Shown piece after piece: positions 55,889 through 63,497 of a stretch of DNA of 64,000 nt. How positions within the stretch are numbered: the first letter of the stretch is position 1; each line of letters opens with the position of its first letter. The stretch comes from Clavibacter sp. A6099 (GTDB lineage: Bacteria > Actinomycetota > Actinomycetes > Actinomycetales > Microbacteriaceae): NCBI RefSeq assembly GCF_021919125.1, contig NZ_CP083439.1, forward strand, positions 1,178,001-1,242,000, read 5' to 3'. The translations under genes and the position numbers were made by a program. The notes under the pieces are model-generated. The model was not told the DNA's origin. It did no database searches and worked only from the letters and a program-made list of their open reading frames with translations.

Positions 55889-56626
55889 TCAGCTCAGCCC
55901 GCTGATCCCCTTGACGATCGCCGAGACCGCGCCGCCGAACGCCAGCACCACGACGGCCGCGCGGGCGCCGCGCGTCGGGATCCGGGGGCCGAGGAGCGTC
56001 CCCGCCCCGATCCCCGCGAGCATCGTCACGATGATGCCCACCCACGCTGCCGTCCCCAGGTCCGGCCAGCGCTCCGGCGCGATGAGGAGCTTGGTGAGGA
56101 GGGACGAGGCCCCGACCGTGACGAAGAACGGCTGGAGCGTCGCCGCGAACGCCCGCTGCTCCCAGCGGCTGACGACCGCGTAGACGCTGAGGCTCGGCCC
56201 GCCGATGCCGGCCGCCGCGTTCATGACGCCCGACGCGAATCCGAAGCCCGCCATGACGCCCGGCCCGTCGATCGGGCGCGCGGTGCGCCGGAGCAGGAGC
56301 GAGGTGGTGAGGGCGGCGATGAGCAGCAGGCCGATCCCGATCTCGAGGGCCTCGTCCGGCAGCAGGTAGGCGAGGAGGGCGCCGGGCACGATCCCCACGA
56401 GCGCGGGGATCGCGAGGAAGAGGTAGCGCCGCCACTCCACGTCCCGCCGCACGCCCGCCAGGATGATCGCCGCCGACAGCGCGCCGCAGAGGTTCACGAT
56501 GAGGACGCCGTCGAAGGGGCCGAGCAGGATGACGAGCACGGGCGAGACGACGAGCGCGAAGCCGAGGCCGGTGACGCGCTGGGCCACGGCGCCCACGAAC
56601 ACGGCGGCGAGGACGAGGGCGGACAC
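55889..56626 (-). CDS. TSUP-family sulfite/anion exporter (TauE/SafE)
   Basis: The protein has 245 residues with about eight helices. The two repeats of the family are seen in AQRVTGLGFALVVSPVLVILLG and SGVMNAAAGIGGPSLSVYAV. Relatives export sulfite, sulfoacetate or other organic anions. GTG at 56626 follows a strong SD GGGAGG by 8 nt; an earlier in-frame ATG at 56692 lies inside the iron-box region and is less likely. It is divergent from the siderophore-reductase gene, so it may share the regulatory region. Confidence 0.82.
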   Translation of the reverse strand: MSALVLAAVFVGAVAQRVTGLGFALVVSPVLVILLGPFDGVLIVNLCGALSAAIILAGVRRDVEWRRYLFLAIPALVGIVPGALLAYLLPDEALEIGIGLLLIAALTTSLLLRRTARPIDGPGVMAGFGFASGVMNAAAGIGGPSLSVYAVVSRWEQRAFAATLQPFFVTVGASSLLTKLLIAPERWPDLGTAAWVGIIVTMLAGIGAGTLLGPRIPTRGARAAVVVLAFGGAVSAIVKGISGLS

Positions 56627-56679
56627 GATGACATCCTCCCGTGGATCCCGGTCTAGTTCCGCCGCCCGCCCTCGACCGC

Positions 56680-56718
56680 TGAGGTAAGGCATGCCATACT
56701 TAGGCTGTGCTTACCTCC
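56680..56718. promoter_or_regulatory. Tandem DtxR/IdeR-like iron boxes
   Basis: Two 19-bp sites begin 20 bp apart, at 56680 (TGAGGTAAGGCATGCCATA) and 56700 (TTAGGCTGTGCTTACCTCC). Against the DtxR/IdeR consensus TTAGGTTAGSCTAACCTAA I count about 12 and 11 matches. The second covers the SIP start codon and the first lies over its -10 (CATACT, 56695-56700), so iron-loaded repressor would block transcription. Confidence 0.65.
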
Positions 56719-57699
56719 ACCGCGACCCTCGCCGCCGGCACCGCTCCCGTCGAGGACACGGTCGAGGAGCAACCCGCGGTCGAGCGCCCCGCCTACCGGC
56801 CGTTCGCGGCGCGTGTGGCCCGCACCGAGCGCGTCAGCCCGACGTTCCTCCGGATCACGTTCCAGAGCGACGACCTCCGCGACTTCGGCGACGAGTGCCT
56901 CGACCAGCGCATCAAGCTGCTGCTGCCGGTCGCCGAGCACGGGCTGCCCGACCTCACCGGGGTGGGCGGCGACGACTGGTTCGCCTGGTGGCGCGCCCTG
57001 CCCGACGCCGAGCGCAACCCGCTCCGCACCTACACGTCCCGCGCGGTGCGCCGCGACCTCGGCGAGGTCGACGTCGACTTCGCGCTCCACGGCGACATGG
57101 GCCCCGCCTCGCGCTGGGCCGGATCGGCCGTCGTCGGCGACCCCATGGTCCTCATCGGACCCGACGCCCTGAGCCCCGCGCGCGGGCTCGGCATCGAGTG
57201 GCATCCGGGCGCCGCGCGGTCCCTGCTCCTCGCGGGCGACGAGACGGCCGCGCCCGCCATCTGCAACATCCTCTCCTCCCTGCCCGACGACGCCGTGGGC
57301 TGCGCCTTCATCGAGGTGCCCGTCACGGGCGACCGCCTCGACGTGCGCGTGCCGAAGGGCGTGAACCTCACCTGGCTGCCGCGCGACGGCCGCCCGAACG
57401 GATCCCGCCTCGAGGAGGCCGTGCGCCACTGGGTCGACTGCCACGTGAAGGTCGGCGCCATCGCCGCCCCCGAGGTCGCGCTCGCCGACGACGCCCAGCC
57501 GCTCGCGGAGGACGACGCCGAGGGCATCGTCTGGGACGCGCCGGTCGTCCACGAGGGCTCGACGCTCTACGCGTGGCTCGCGGGGGAGTCCGGCTGCATC
57601 AAGGCGATGCGTCGCTTCCTCGTGCGCGACACCGGCATCGACCGCCGTCAGGTCGCCTTCATGGGCTACTGGCGCCGGGGCGCCGCGGAGGGATCCTGA
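56707..57699 (+). CDS. Siderophore-interacting protein (FAD-dependent ferric-siderophore reductase)
   Basis: The protein has 330 residues. The N-terminal FAD domain (RVSPTFLRITF, RTYTSRAVR with the FAD-binding Arg-x-Tyr-[ST]) and C-terminal SIP domain (LLAGDETAAPAICNIL, CAFIEVPV, WLAGESGCIKAMRRFLV, GYWRRG) are those of ViuB/SIP proteins, which release iron from imported siderophores. GTG at 56707 lies 6 nt after -10 CATACT, a leaderless start inside an iron box. A short SIP-like gene follows after 2 bp. Confidence 0.92.
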   Translation: MLTSTATLAAGTAPVEDTVEEQPAVERPAYRPFAARVARTERVSPTFLRITFQSDDLRDFGDECLDQRIKLLLPVAEHGLPDLTGVGGDDWFAWWRALPDAERNPLRTYTSRAVRRDLGEVDVDFALHGDMGPASRWAGSAVVGDPMVLIGPDALSPARGLGIEWHPGAARSLLLAGDETAAPAICNILSSLPDDAVGCAFIEVPVTGDRLDVRVPKGVNLTWLPRDGRPNGSRLEEAVRHWVDCHVKVGAIAAPEVALADDAQPLAEDDAEGIVWDAPVVHEGSTLYAWLAGESGCIKAMRRFLVRDTGIDRRQVAFMGYWRRGAAEGS

Positions 57700-57701
57700 C
57701 C

Positions 57702-58106
57702 ATGGCCGGAGCCACCCGCTCGCGCACGCGCAAGGACGTGAAGCGCCAGGTGCTGCTCGTCACGGACGAGACCGGCCTCGCCGCGACGCAGGCCGCGCTC
57801 GCCGCGCTGCCGCTGTGCACGCGCGGCAGCGTGTTCGTCGAGGTGCCCGACGCGTCCGTCGAGGTCGCGCTCGCGCACCCGCCGCGCATGGTCGTCACCG
57901 TGATCGCGCGCGAGGGCCGCGGGGTCGACGGCGCACCCGCCGCGCCCATGACCGCGGTCGCCCGGGCGGTCGGCGCGTGGGCCAGCGAGATGATGGTCTT
58001 CGCCGCGCCCGTCTCCGACGAGCACCCGGTCACCGAGGTCAGCGTGCTGCTCGGCGGGCACGTCGGCGGCCACGACGACCTGCTGCACCTGCTCGCGACG
58101 CGCTGA
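57702..58106 (+). CDS. Stand-alone SIP C-terminal-domain-like protein
   Basis: The protein has 134 residues. Its core, VKRQVLLVTDETGLAATQAA, then GSVFVEVPDASVEVALAHPP, matches the start of the C-terminal NAD(P)H-binding half of the SIP family (compare LLLAGDETAAPAICNI and CAFIEVPV in the preceding gene). The FAD domain and the terminal GYWRRG segment are absent. It starts 2 bp after the full SIP gene, so it is part of the iron-controlled operon. It may be a partner subunit or a decayed duplicate; the intact frame favours function. Confidence 0.7.
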   Translation: MAGATRSRTRKDVKRQVLLVTDETGLAATQAALAALPLCTRGSVFVEVPDASVEVALAHPPRMVVTVIAREGRGVDGAPAAPMTAVARAVGAWASEMMVFAAPVSDEHPVTEVSVLLGGHVGGHDDLLHLLATR

Positions 58107-58142
58107 CGCGGATCCGCCGGGCGAGCGTCGGACGCCGTCGGC

Positions 58143-59021
58143 TCAGCGCCGGACGGGCTCGTCGGTCCCGGCAGCCAGCTCCAGCGCCGCCCAGAGGTCC
58201 CGCCCGAGCTGCGGGTCCCCGGCCTGCGCGGTCGTCTTCCCGTCGGGCGTGAGCTGGTCGAAGTACGTGCCGCTCGGCGCGCCCAGGTCGGGCACCGACG
58301 CGAGCTGCACGAGCGGCACGGCGCCCGCCTCCGCGGAGATGCCGTAGGCGCCCATCGAGAGCGCGAGCAGCGCCTTCATCACGGTGCTGTCGGATCCGAA
58401 CGACGTGCGCACGAGGCCCGGGTGGAACGAGCACGCCTCGATGCCGCGCGGGCCGACGCGCTCGGCGAGGGTGCGCATCATCAGGATCATCATCGCCTTC
58501 GACGTGCCGTACGCCTGCCAGCCGCCGAACCAGGGGCGCTTCCGCCAGTCGAGGTCGTCGAGGCGCACGCGGCCCCAGAGGTTCGCGCGGCTCGCGGTGC
58601 CGATGACGCGCACCGGGCTCTCGTCGGCGCCGAGCGCGTCCTGCGTCTCCTCGAGGCGCGGCAGCAGGAGGCGCGTGAGGAGGAAGGGCGCGAGGACGTT
58701 GCGCTGGAACGTCGTCTCGTGGCCGTCGACCGTCATGGCGCGGCGCGGCACGAGGCTGCCGGCGTTGAGCGCGAGCACGTGGATCCGCGGGCACGTCTCG
58801 AGGAGCGTCGCCGCCAGCGCGCGCACCTCGTCGAGCCGGTCCATGTCGGCGAGGACGTGCCGCGCACCGAGCTCGGCCGCGATGCCGCGCGTGCGCTCCG
58901 GATCGCGACCGACAACGACCACGTCGGCCCCGCGGTCGTGCAGCTCGCGGGCGGCGATGCGGCCGATGCCGGAGCTCGCGCCCGTGATGACGACCGTGCG
59001 GCCGTCGAGCGGGCCGGTCAC
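58143..59021 (-). CDS. Short-chain dehydrogenase (retinol-dehydrogenase-like SDR)
   Basis: The protein has 292 residues. TGASSGIGRIAARELHDRGA binds the cofactor, ALNAGSL replaces NNAG, and YGTSKAMM is the catalytic Tyr/Lys. The basic GRDPERTRG after strand two suggests NADP(H). Such retinol-dehydrogenase-like SDRs act on lipophilic alcohols or ketones. The GTG at 59021 overlaps the stop of the preceding gene by 4 nt, making it the last gene of a tight three-gene operon. Confidence 0.85.
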   Translation of the reverse strand: MTGPLDGRTVVITGASSGIGRIAARELHDRGADVVVVGRDPERTRGIAAELGARHVLADMDRLDEVRALAATLLETCPRIHVLALNAGSLVPRRAMTVDGHETTFQRNVLAPFLLTRLLLPRLEETQDALGADESPVRVIGTASRANLWGRVRLDDLDWRKRPWFGGWQAYGTSKAMMILMMRTLAERVGPRGIEACSFHPGLVRTSFGSDSTVMKALLALSMGAYGISAEAGAVPLVQLASVPDLGAPSGTYFDQLTPDGKTTAQAGDPQLGRDLWAALELAAGTDEPVRR

Positions 59022-59410
59022 CGGTAGCCGCCCTTCTCCAGGCCCGCCTCGATCTCGAACCGGTTGCGCAGCGGATCCCGCCCCGCCCACCAGTAGAGCA
59101 GCGGCATCAGCAGCCCGTAGCGACGCCACTGCGTGACGTGCACGGCCTCGTGCTCGAGCACCGCGGGTCCGGCGTTGTCCCGCGTGAGGTAGACGCGGCC
59201 GACGCACGTGCCGCCGCGCCCGAAGACCCAGGACGGCAGGCCGGTGAGCACGATGAGGTCGCCGTGGCGGCGCACCTCGCCCGTGCTGAGGGGGAGGCCG
59301 ATGGCGAGCGCGATTCCCGTCGCGACGCCGCTGCCCGCGCGCGAGACGGGCGAGTCCAGCAGGACGCCGCGGACGGCGCCCGCGACGGCGCCGACGCTGG
59401 AGCGGATCAC
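59018..59410 (-). CDS. Small HEXXH-motif protein, possible metallopeptidase-like
   Basis: The protein has 130 residues. Residues about 1-45 are Gly/Ala-rich and may associate with the membrane. LEHEAVHVTQWRRYG (about 85-100) contains HEAVH, the zinc-binding HEXXH pattern. The C-terminus is RFEIEAGLEKGGYR, where a Glu could serve as third ligand. It is too short for a known peptidase family, so activity is uncertain. Both ends overlap the neighbours by 4 nt, between a flavoprotein and an SDR. Confidence 0.68.
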   Translation of the reverse strand: MIRSSVGAVAGAVRGVLLDSPVSRAGSGVATGIALAIGLPLSTGEVRRHGDLIVLTGLPSWVFGRGGTCVGRVYLTRDNAGPAVLEHEAVHVTQWRRYGLLMPLLYWWAGRDPLRNRFEIEAGLEKGGYR

Positions 59411-60840
59411 GCGGTCGGCCGCCCGTACGTCTCGAGCAGGCGCAGCCACACCTCGCTGATGGTGGGGTACGACGGCACCGCGTGCCAGAGGCGCGTGAGC
59501 GGCACCTCGCCGACGACCGCGATCGTGGCGGAGTGCAGCAGCTCGGCGACGTCCTGCCCGACGAACGTGACGCCGACGATCACGCCGCGGTCCTCGTCGA
59601 CGACCATGCGCGCCTTCCCGGCGTACCCGTCGGCGTGCAGGCTCGAGCCCGCGACGGATCCGAGGTCGTAGTCGACGACGCGCGTGCGGATCCCCGCGTC
59701 GTCCGCCGCCTTCGCGGTGAGGCCGACGCTCGCGACCTCCGGGTCGGTGAAGGTGACCTGCGGGACGGCGCGGTGGTCGGCGGTCGCGACGTGCACGCCC
59801 CACGGGGAGTCGTCGACGGTGCCGCCGGTCGCGCGGGCCGCGATGACCTCGCCGGCCGCGCGCGCCTGGTACTTGCCCTGGTGGGTGAGGAGCGCGCGGT
59901 GGTTGACGTCGCCGACCGCGTACAGCCACGGGGTCTCGGCGTTCACGTCGCCCGTGACGAGCATCGTGTCGTCCACGTCGAGGTAGGCGCCGGCCTCGAG
60001 GCCGACGGTGTCGAGGCCCAGGTCCTCGGTGCGCGGGGTGCGGCCGGTCGCGACCAGCACCTCGGCGGCCGTGAGGGTGGATCCGTCGGAGAGCTCGACG
60101 GTGACCTCGTCGCCGTCGCGGGTGACGCGGGAGGGCGATGCCCCGAGGCGCACGTCGACGCCCATGTCCGTGAGGCTGTCGCCGACGAGCTCGCCCGCGA
60201 AGGGCTCCTGCCCGCCGAGCAGGCCGCTGCGGGCGACGAGCGTGACGGCGCTGCCGAGCGAGGCGAAGGCGGTGGCCATCTCGGCCGCGACCACGCCGCC
60301 GCCGATGACGACGAGGGAGGTCGGCACGACCTCGACGCTCGTTGCCTCGCGGCTCGTCCACGGCTGGGCCTCCGCGAGGCCCGGGATGTCGGGCAGGAGC
60401 GCGGCGGTGCCGGTGGAGACGACGACGGCGTGCGCGGCCTCGTGCTGGACGACGGATCCGTCCGGCGCGGTGACGCTGACGCGGCGCGGCCCGGAGATGC
60501 GCCCGTGGCCGCGCGCGAGGTCGATGCCGATCCCCTCGAGCCAGCTCACCTGCCCCTGGTCGTCCCAGGAGCTGGTGAAGGAGTCGCGGCGCTTCAGGAC
60601 CGCGGCCACGTCGAGCTCGCCCGTGACGGCCTCCTTCGACCCGGCGACGGCGCGCGCCGCGCGGAGTGCGCTGCCGGAGCGGAGGAGCGCCTTGCTGGGC
60701 ATGCAGGCCCAGTAGGAGCACTCGCCTCCCACGAGCTCGGACTCGACGACGAGCACGGAGAGCCCGCCCTGCTTCGCGCGGTCGGCGACGTTCTCGCCGA
60801 CGGGGCCGGCACCGATGACGATGAGGTCGTAGGAGGTCAT
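59407..60840 (-). CDS. FAD-dependent pyridine nucleotide-disulphide oxidoreductase
   Basis: The protein has 477 residues, a class I flavoprotein disulphide reductase resembling mercuric or lipoamide reductases. The FAD motif is LIVIGAGPVGENVADRA and the redox pair is in GGECSYWACMPSKALLR (Cys-x4-Cys). VVIGGGVVAAEMATAFASLG is the NAD(P) motif and YAVGDVNHRALLTHQGKYQ the second FAD motif. The usual C-terminal His-x-His-Pro-Thr is changed to PSYPTISE, so the catalytic His is replaced by Tyr. No mer or pyruvate dehydrogenase genes are nearby. The ATG lies 7 nt after TAGGGT (60848-60853 on this strand). Confidence 0.85.
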   Translation of the reverse strand: MTSYDLIVIGAGPVGENVADRAKQGGLSVLVVESELVGGECSYWACMPSKALLRSGSALRAARAVAGSKEAVTGELDVAAVLKRRDSFTSSWDDQGQVSWLEGIGIDLARGHGRISGPRRVSVTAPDGSVVQHEAAHAVVVSTGTAALLPDIPGLAEAQPWTSREATSVEVVPTSLVVIGGGVVAAEMATAFASLGSAVTLVARSGLLGGQEPFAGELVGDSLTDMGVDVRLGASPSRVTRDGDEVTVELSDGSTLTAAEVLVATGRTPRTEDLGLDTVGLEAGAYLDVDDTMLVTGDVNAETPWLYAVGDVNHRALLTHQGKYQARAAGEVIAARATGGTVDDSPWGVHVATADHRAVPQVTFTDPEVASVGLTAKAADDAGIRTRVVDYDLGSVAGSSLHADGYAGKARMVVDEDRGVIVGVTFVGQDVAELLHSATIAVVGEVPLTRLWHAVPSYPTISEVWLRLLETYGRPTA

Positions 60841-60897
60841 GGTGCCGACCCTACGCCGGGCCTCCCGCGCATCGGCCGGGCGGGTTCGGTCGACGGA

Positions 60898-61737
60898 TCA
60901 GCGGCCGACGAAGTCCGCGGGACGGCGCTCCGCGGCGGCGCGCATGCCGCGCGCCGCGTCCTCGGATCCCGCGAGCCGCACGAGCTCCGCCGGGAGCGCG
61001 GCGGCCGCCGACCCGTGTCCGTCGTGGACGGCGGCGCGGGCGTTCCGGAGCGTCGCCTGCACGGCGAGCGGGGCCTGCGCGGCGATGCGCTCGGCGATCC
61101 CGACGGCCGCCGCGAGCTGCTCGCCGTCCGGCACCACGAGCTGCACGATGCGCATGCGCCTGGCCTCCTCGGCGTCGAAGAGGTCGCCCGTGAGGATCCA
61201 GCGCATGGCGTCGCCCCAGCCCGCGACCGCGGGGAAGCGGAGGGTCGCGCCGCCGAAGGGCAGGATCCCGCGCGCGACCTCGATCTGCCCGAACCGCGTG
61301 CCCGCGGCCGCCACCACGACGTCGCTCGCGAGGGCCAGCTCGATCCCGAGCGTGAGGCACGTGCCCTGCACCGCGAGGACCACGGGCTTGCCGACGCCTT
61401 CGCCGACCATCCGCCACGGGTCGACGCCGTCGTCCGGCACCGTGTCGAGGCCGCCCCCTGGACCGCGGCCGATGTGCGGGGCCACGTCGGCGAGGTCGAG
61501 CCCGCCCGTGAAGTGGTCGCCGACCGCGTGGACCACGCCGACCCGCAGCTCCGGATCCCGGTCGAGCAGGCCGTACGCGCTCGCGAGCTCGCGGAGCATC
61601 CGCATGTCGGCGGCGTTGCGCTTGGCCGGCCGGTCGAGGCCGATGAGCAGCAGGTGCCCGCGCCGCTCGACGCGCACGCGGGGGGCGTCGTCGGCCGGGG
61701 GCTCTGCGGTGGATGCGGTGCGGGCGTCGTCGCTCAC
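60898..61737 (-). CDS. Enoyl-CoA hydratase/isomerase family protein
   Basis: The protein has 279 residues. The crotonase fold is shown by HLLLIGLDRPAKRNAADMRM, GDHFTGGLDLADVA (oxyanion hole) and LALASDVVVAAAGTRFGQIEV, then RGILPFGGATLRFP. The second catalytic Glu (as in PxGG-E) is not obvious: position GILPFGGAT lacks it, so it may be an isomerase or act on an unusual acyl-CoA. GTG at 61737 has a strong SD, AAGGAGA, 4-5 nt upstream. Confidence 0.84.
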   Translation of the reverse strand: MSDDARTASTAEPPADDAPRVRVERRGHLLLIGLDRPAKRNAADMRMLRELASAYGLLDRDPELRVGVVHAVGDHFTGGLDLADVAPHIGRGPGGGLDTVPDDGVDPWRMVGEGVGKPVVLAVQGTCLTLGIELALASDVVVAAAGTRFGQIEVARGILPFGGATLRFPAVAGWGDAMRWILTGDLFDAEEARRMRIVQLVVPDGEQLAAAVGIAERIAAQAPLAVQATLRNARAAVHDGHGSAAAALPAELVRLAGSEDAARGMRAAAERRPADFVGR

Positions 61738-61805
61738 GGCGGTCTCCTTCGATCGTCCGTCCCAGCCTCGCAGGGCCGGGAGGGCGGCGCGACCTCCCGT
61801 CCGGG

Positions 61806-62648
61806 TCAGACCGGCGCGGTCAGCGCCCCGATGATCCGCAGGATGGTGCCCATGTCGTCCACGGCCGCCGCGGGGGAGGACGGTGCGAACTCGGTGATCC
61901 CCGCGCCCGCCAGCCCGAACGACCGGCGCAGCGCCTTGATCGACTCGGTGACGGCCTGGACGTCGAGCCCGAACGGCTCCGGGTGGCCGACGCCGGACAT
62001 CCCGCCCGGGTCGAGCACGTCGAGGTCGACGTGGACGTAGACGTCGGTGGCGCCGGTCGCCCGCACGGCGGCGACGAGCGACGCGGGCCCCACGTCCTCG
62101 GCGTCGACGCGCGCGATGCCGCGCGACTCGACGAGGTCGGACTCCGCGTCGTCGAGGGCGCGCACGCCCGCGAGCACGACGCGGTCGGCCGTGACCGCGC
62201 CCGCCGGGAGCTCCAGGCCGTCGACGCCCTCCCCGATGACGGCGCGCAGCACCATGCCGTGGAAGGCGCCCGTCGGCGAGGACGCGGGCGAGTTGAGGTC
62301 GGCGTGCGCGTCGAGCCAGACCACCGCGAGACCGGGATGCGCGGCGGCCGCGTGCCCGATGGCCGCGATCTCCACGCCGCAGTCGCCGCCGACCGTGACG
62401 ACGGGGCCGGATCCGGACGCGGACGCCGCCTGGAGCGCCGCCTCCTGGCGGGTGCGCACCGCGAGCAGCGACGCATAGCGGAGGACGCCCGTGCCGAGCG
62501 ACTCGCCGGCCTCGACCGGCACGTCCACGACGCGCGTGGCGGATGCGGGCAGGTCGCCGCGTATCGCCTCGGCCCCGTCCGCGAGCCTCATGGCGCGGGA
62601 CGAGCCCGAGCCCTGCCATTGGGGGACGACGACGAAGGAGGCGGGCAC
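61806..62648 (-). CDS. Arginase/agmatinase/formiminoglutamase family protein
   Basis: The protein has 280 residues. The ureohydrolase core shows VWLDAHADLNSP (Asp-His-Asp Mn ligands), FHGMVLRAV, and VHVDLDVLDPG (Asp-x-Asp). The first metal-ligand motif, normally GGDH, reads GGDCGVE, so a His ligand is replaced by Cys; the substrate is therefore uncertain. GTG at 62648 is chosen because a -10 box GATACT (62655-62660 on this strand) lies exactly 6 nt upstream. The in-frame ATG at 62678 would put that promoter inside the gene. Confidence 0.8.
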   Translation of the reverse strand: MPASFVVVPQWQGSGSSRAMRLADGAEAIRGDLPASATRVVDVPVEAGESLGTGVLRYASLLAVRTRQEAALQAASASGSGPVVTVGGDCGVEIAAIGHAAAAHPGLAVVWLDAHADLNSPASSPTGAFHGMVLRAVIGEGVDGLELPAGAVTADRVVLAGVRALDDAESDLVESRGIARVDAEDVGPASLVAAVRATGATDVYVHVDLDVLDPGGMSGVGHPEPFGLDVQAVTESIKALRRSFGLAGAGITEFAPSSPAAAVDDMGTILRIIGALTAPV

Positions 62649-62680
62649 GTCCTCAGTATCCCGTGCGGCGCCGGACATGG

Positions 62681-62724
62681 CGATGCCCGCCGCCTGCGGT
62701 CGTGGCCGCGGGCGACGGGCATCG
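62681..62724 (-). terminator. Terminator downstream of the F420-reductase-like gene
   Basis: A 9-bp perfect outer stem, CGATGCCCG/CGGGCATCG (62681-62689 with 62716-62724), with a GC-rich interior that can fold further. Confidence 0.6.
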
Positions 62725-62752
62725 TCGTGGGGAGGAGCTGTCGCTCCGCCCG

Positions 62753-63403
62753 CTACTGCATGTCGCGGTAGCGCTTCGCCTCGGCGAGCGCCTGGCGGAG
62801 GCCGTCGGCGTCGAGCGCCGGGCCGTAGCCGGGGGTGTCGCGCTGGATGCGCCAGCCCTCCGCGAGCGGTCCCGCGTCGACGGCGTCGTAGCCGAAGGAG
62901 TCGAGGATCGAGGTGACGGTCGCCTTCGCCTCGGCGTCGTCGCCCGCGATCACCAGCGCGCGGCGGCCAGGCGTGCCGGCGGGGGTGCCGTGCTCCGTGA
63001 GGTCGGCCGCGTAGATGTGGTTGAACGCCTTCACGACCTTCGACTCGGGCAGGTGACGCTGCAGCATCTCCGCGGTCGTCGTGGTCTCGTCGTCGAGCTC
63101 GGCGATGTTGCCGTCCCGCTCCGGGTAGTAGTTGTCGGTGTCGATCACGATCTTGCCCGCGAGGGGCGCGACCGGGACGCTGTCGATGTTCTTGAGCGGG
63201 ATGGTGACGACGACGATCTCGCCGGCCTCGGCGACCTCCTGCACGGTGGCGGCGCGGGCGTGGTCGCCCAGCTCGTCGATGAGGTCGGTGAGGGTCTCCG
63301 GGCCGCGGGAGTTGGCGATCACCACGTCGTGGCCGGTGGAGGTGAACAGACGGGCGAGCTGGCTGCCGATGAGTCCGGCGCCGATGATTCCGATGTTGGT
63401 CAT
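62753..63403 (-). CDS. NADPH-dependent F420 reductase-like oxidoreductase
   Basis: The protein has 216 residues. The Rossmann motif NIGIIGAGLIGSQLARLFTSTGHDVVIANSRGPE, split here as NIGIIGAGLIGSQLARLF and VVIANSRGPE, has the NADP-type basic residue after strand two. IVIDTDNYYPERDG, VKAFNHIYAADL and a LVIAGDDAEAKATV segment match the F420H2:NADP oxidoreductase/YrkB-like family, which includes many NADP-binding proteins of unknown role. The ATG at 63403 starts the Rossmann fold directly. Confidence 0.8.
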   Translation of the reverse strand: MTNIGIIGAGLIGSQLARLFTSTGHDVVIANSRGPETLTDLIDELGDHARAATVQEVAEAGEIVVVTIPLKNIDSVPVAPLAGKIVIDTDNYYPERDGNIAELDDETTTTAEMLQRHLPESKVVKAFNHIYAADLTEHGTPAGTPGRRALVIAGDDAEAKATVTSILDSFGYDAVDAGPLAEGWRIQRDTPGYGPALDADGLRQALAEAKRYRDMQ

Positions 63404-63452
63404 GCTGAGGGGAACCGGATCCACGGGGGCGGAATTCCCCTCCGGGACGACG

Positions 63453-63482
63453 ACGGGCGCCGCCCCGGAGGACGGCGCCCGT
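63453..63482 (-). terminator. pspA terminator
   Basis: A perfect 10-bp stem (63453-63462 with 63473-63482) and 10-nt loop, just downstream of the pspA-family stop. Confidence 0.72.
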
Positions 63483-63497
63483 GGATCCGACGGTCGG

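Noticed and set aside
56627-56692. Longer TSUP protein starting at ATG 56692
   Set aside because: The added residues are charged and non-conserved, and the ATG lies in the iron-box/promoter region; GTG 56626 has a strong GGGAGG site.
59407-60840. Mercuric reductase (merA) call
   Set aside because: There is no N-terminal heavy-metal domain, no C-terminal vicinal cysteines, and no mer operon genes nearby.
62649-62678. ATG 62678 as the start of the arginase-family gene
   Set aside because: The GATACT -10 box lies between it and GTG 62648 at the exact leaderless spacing used across the window.
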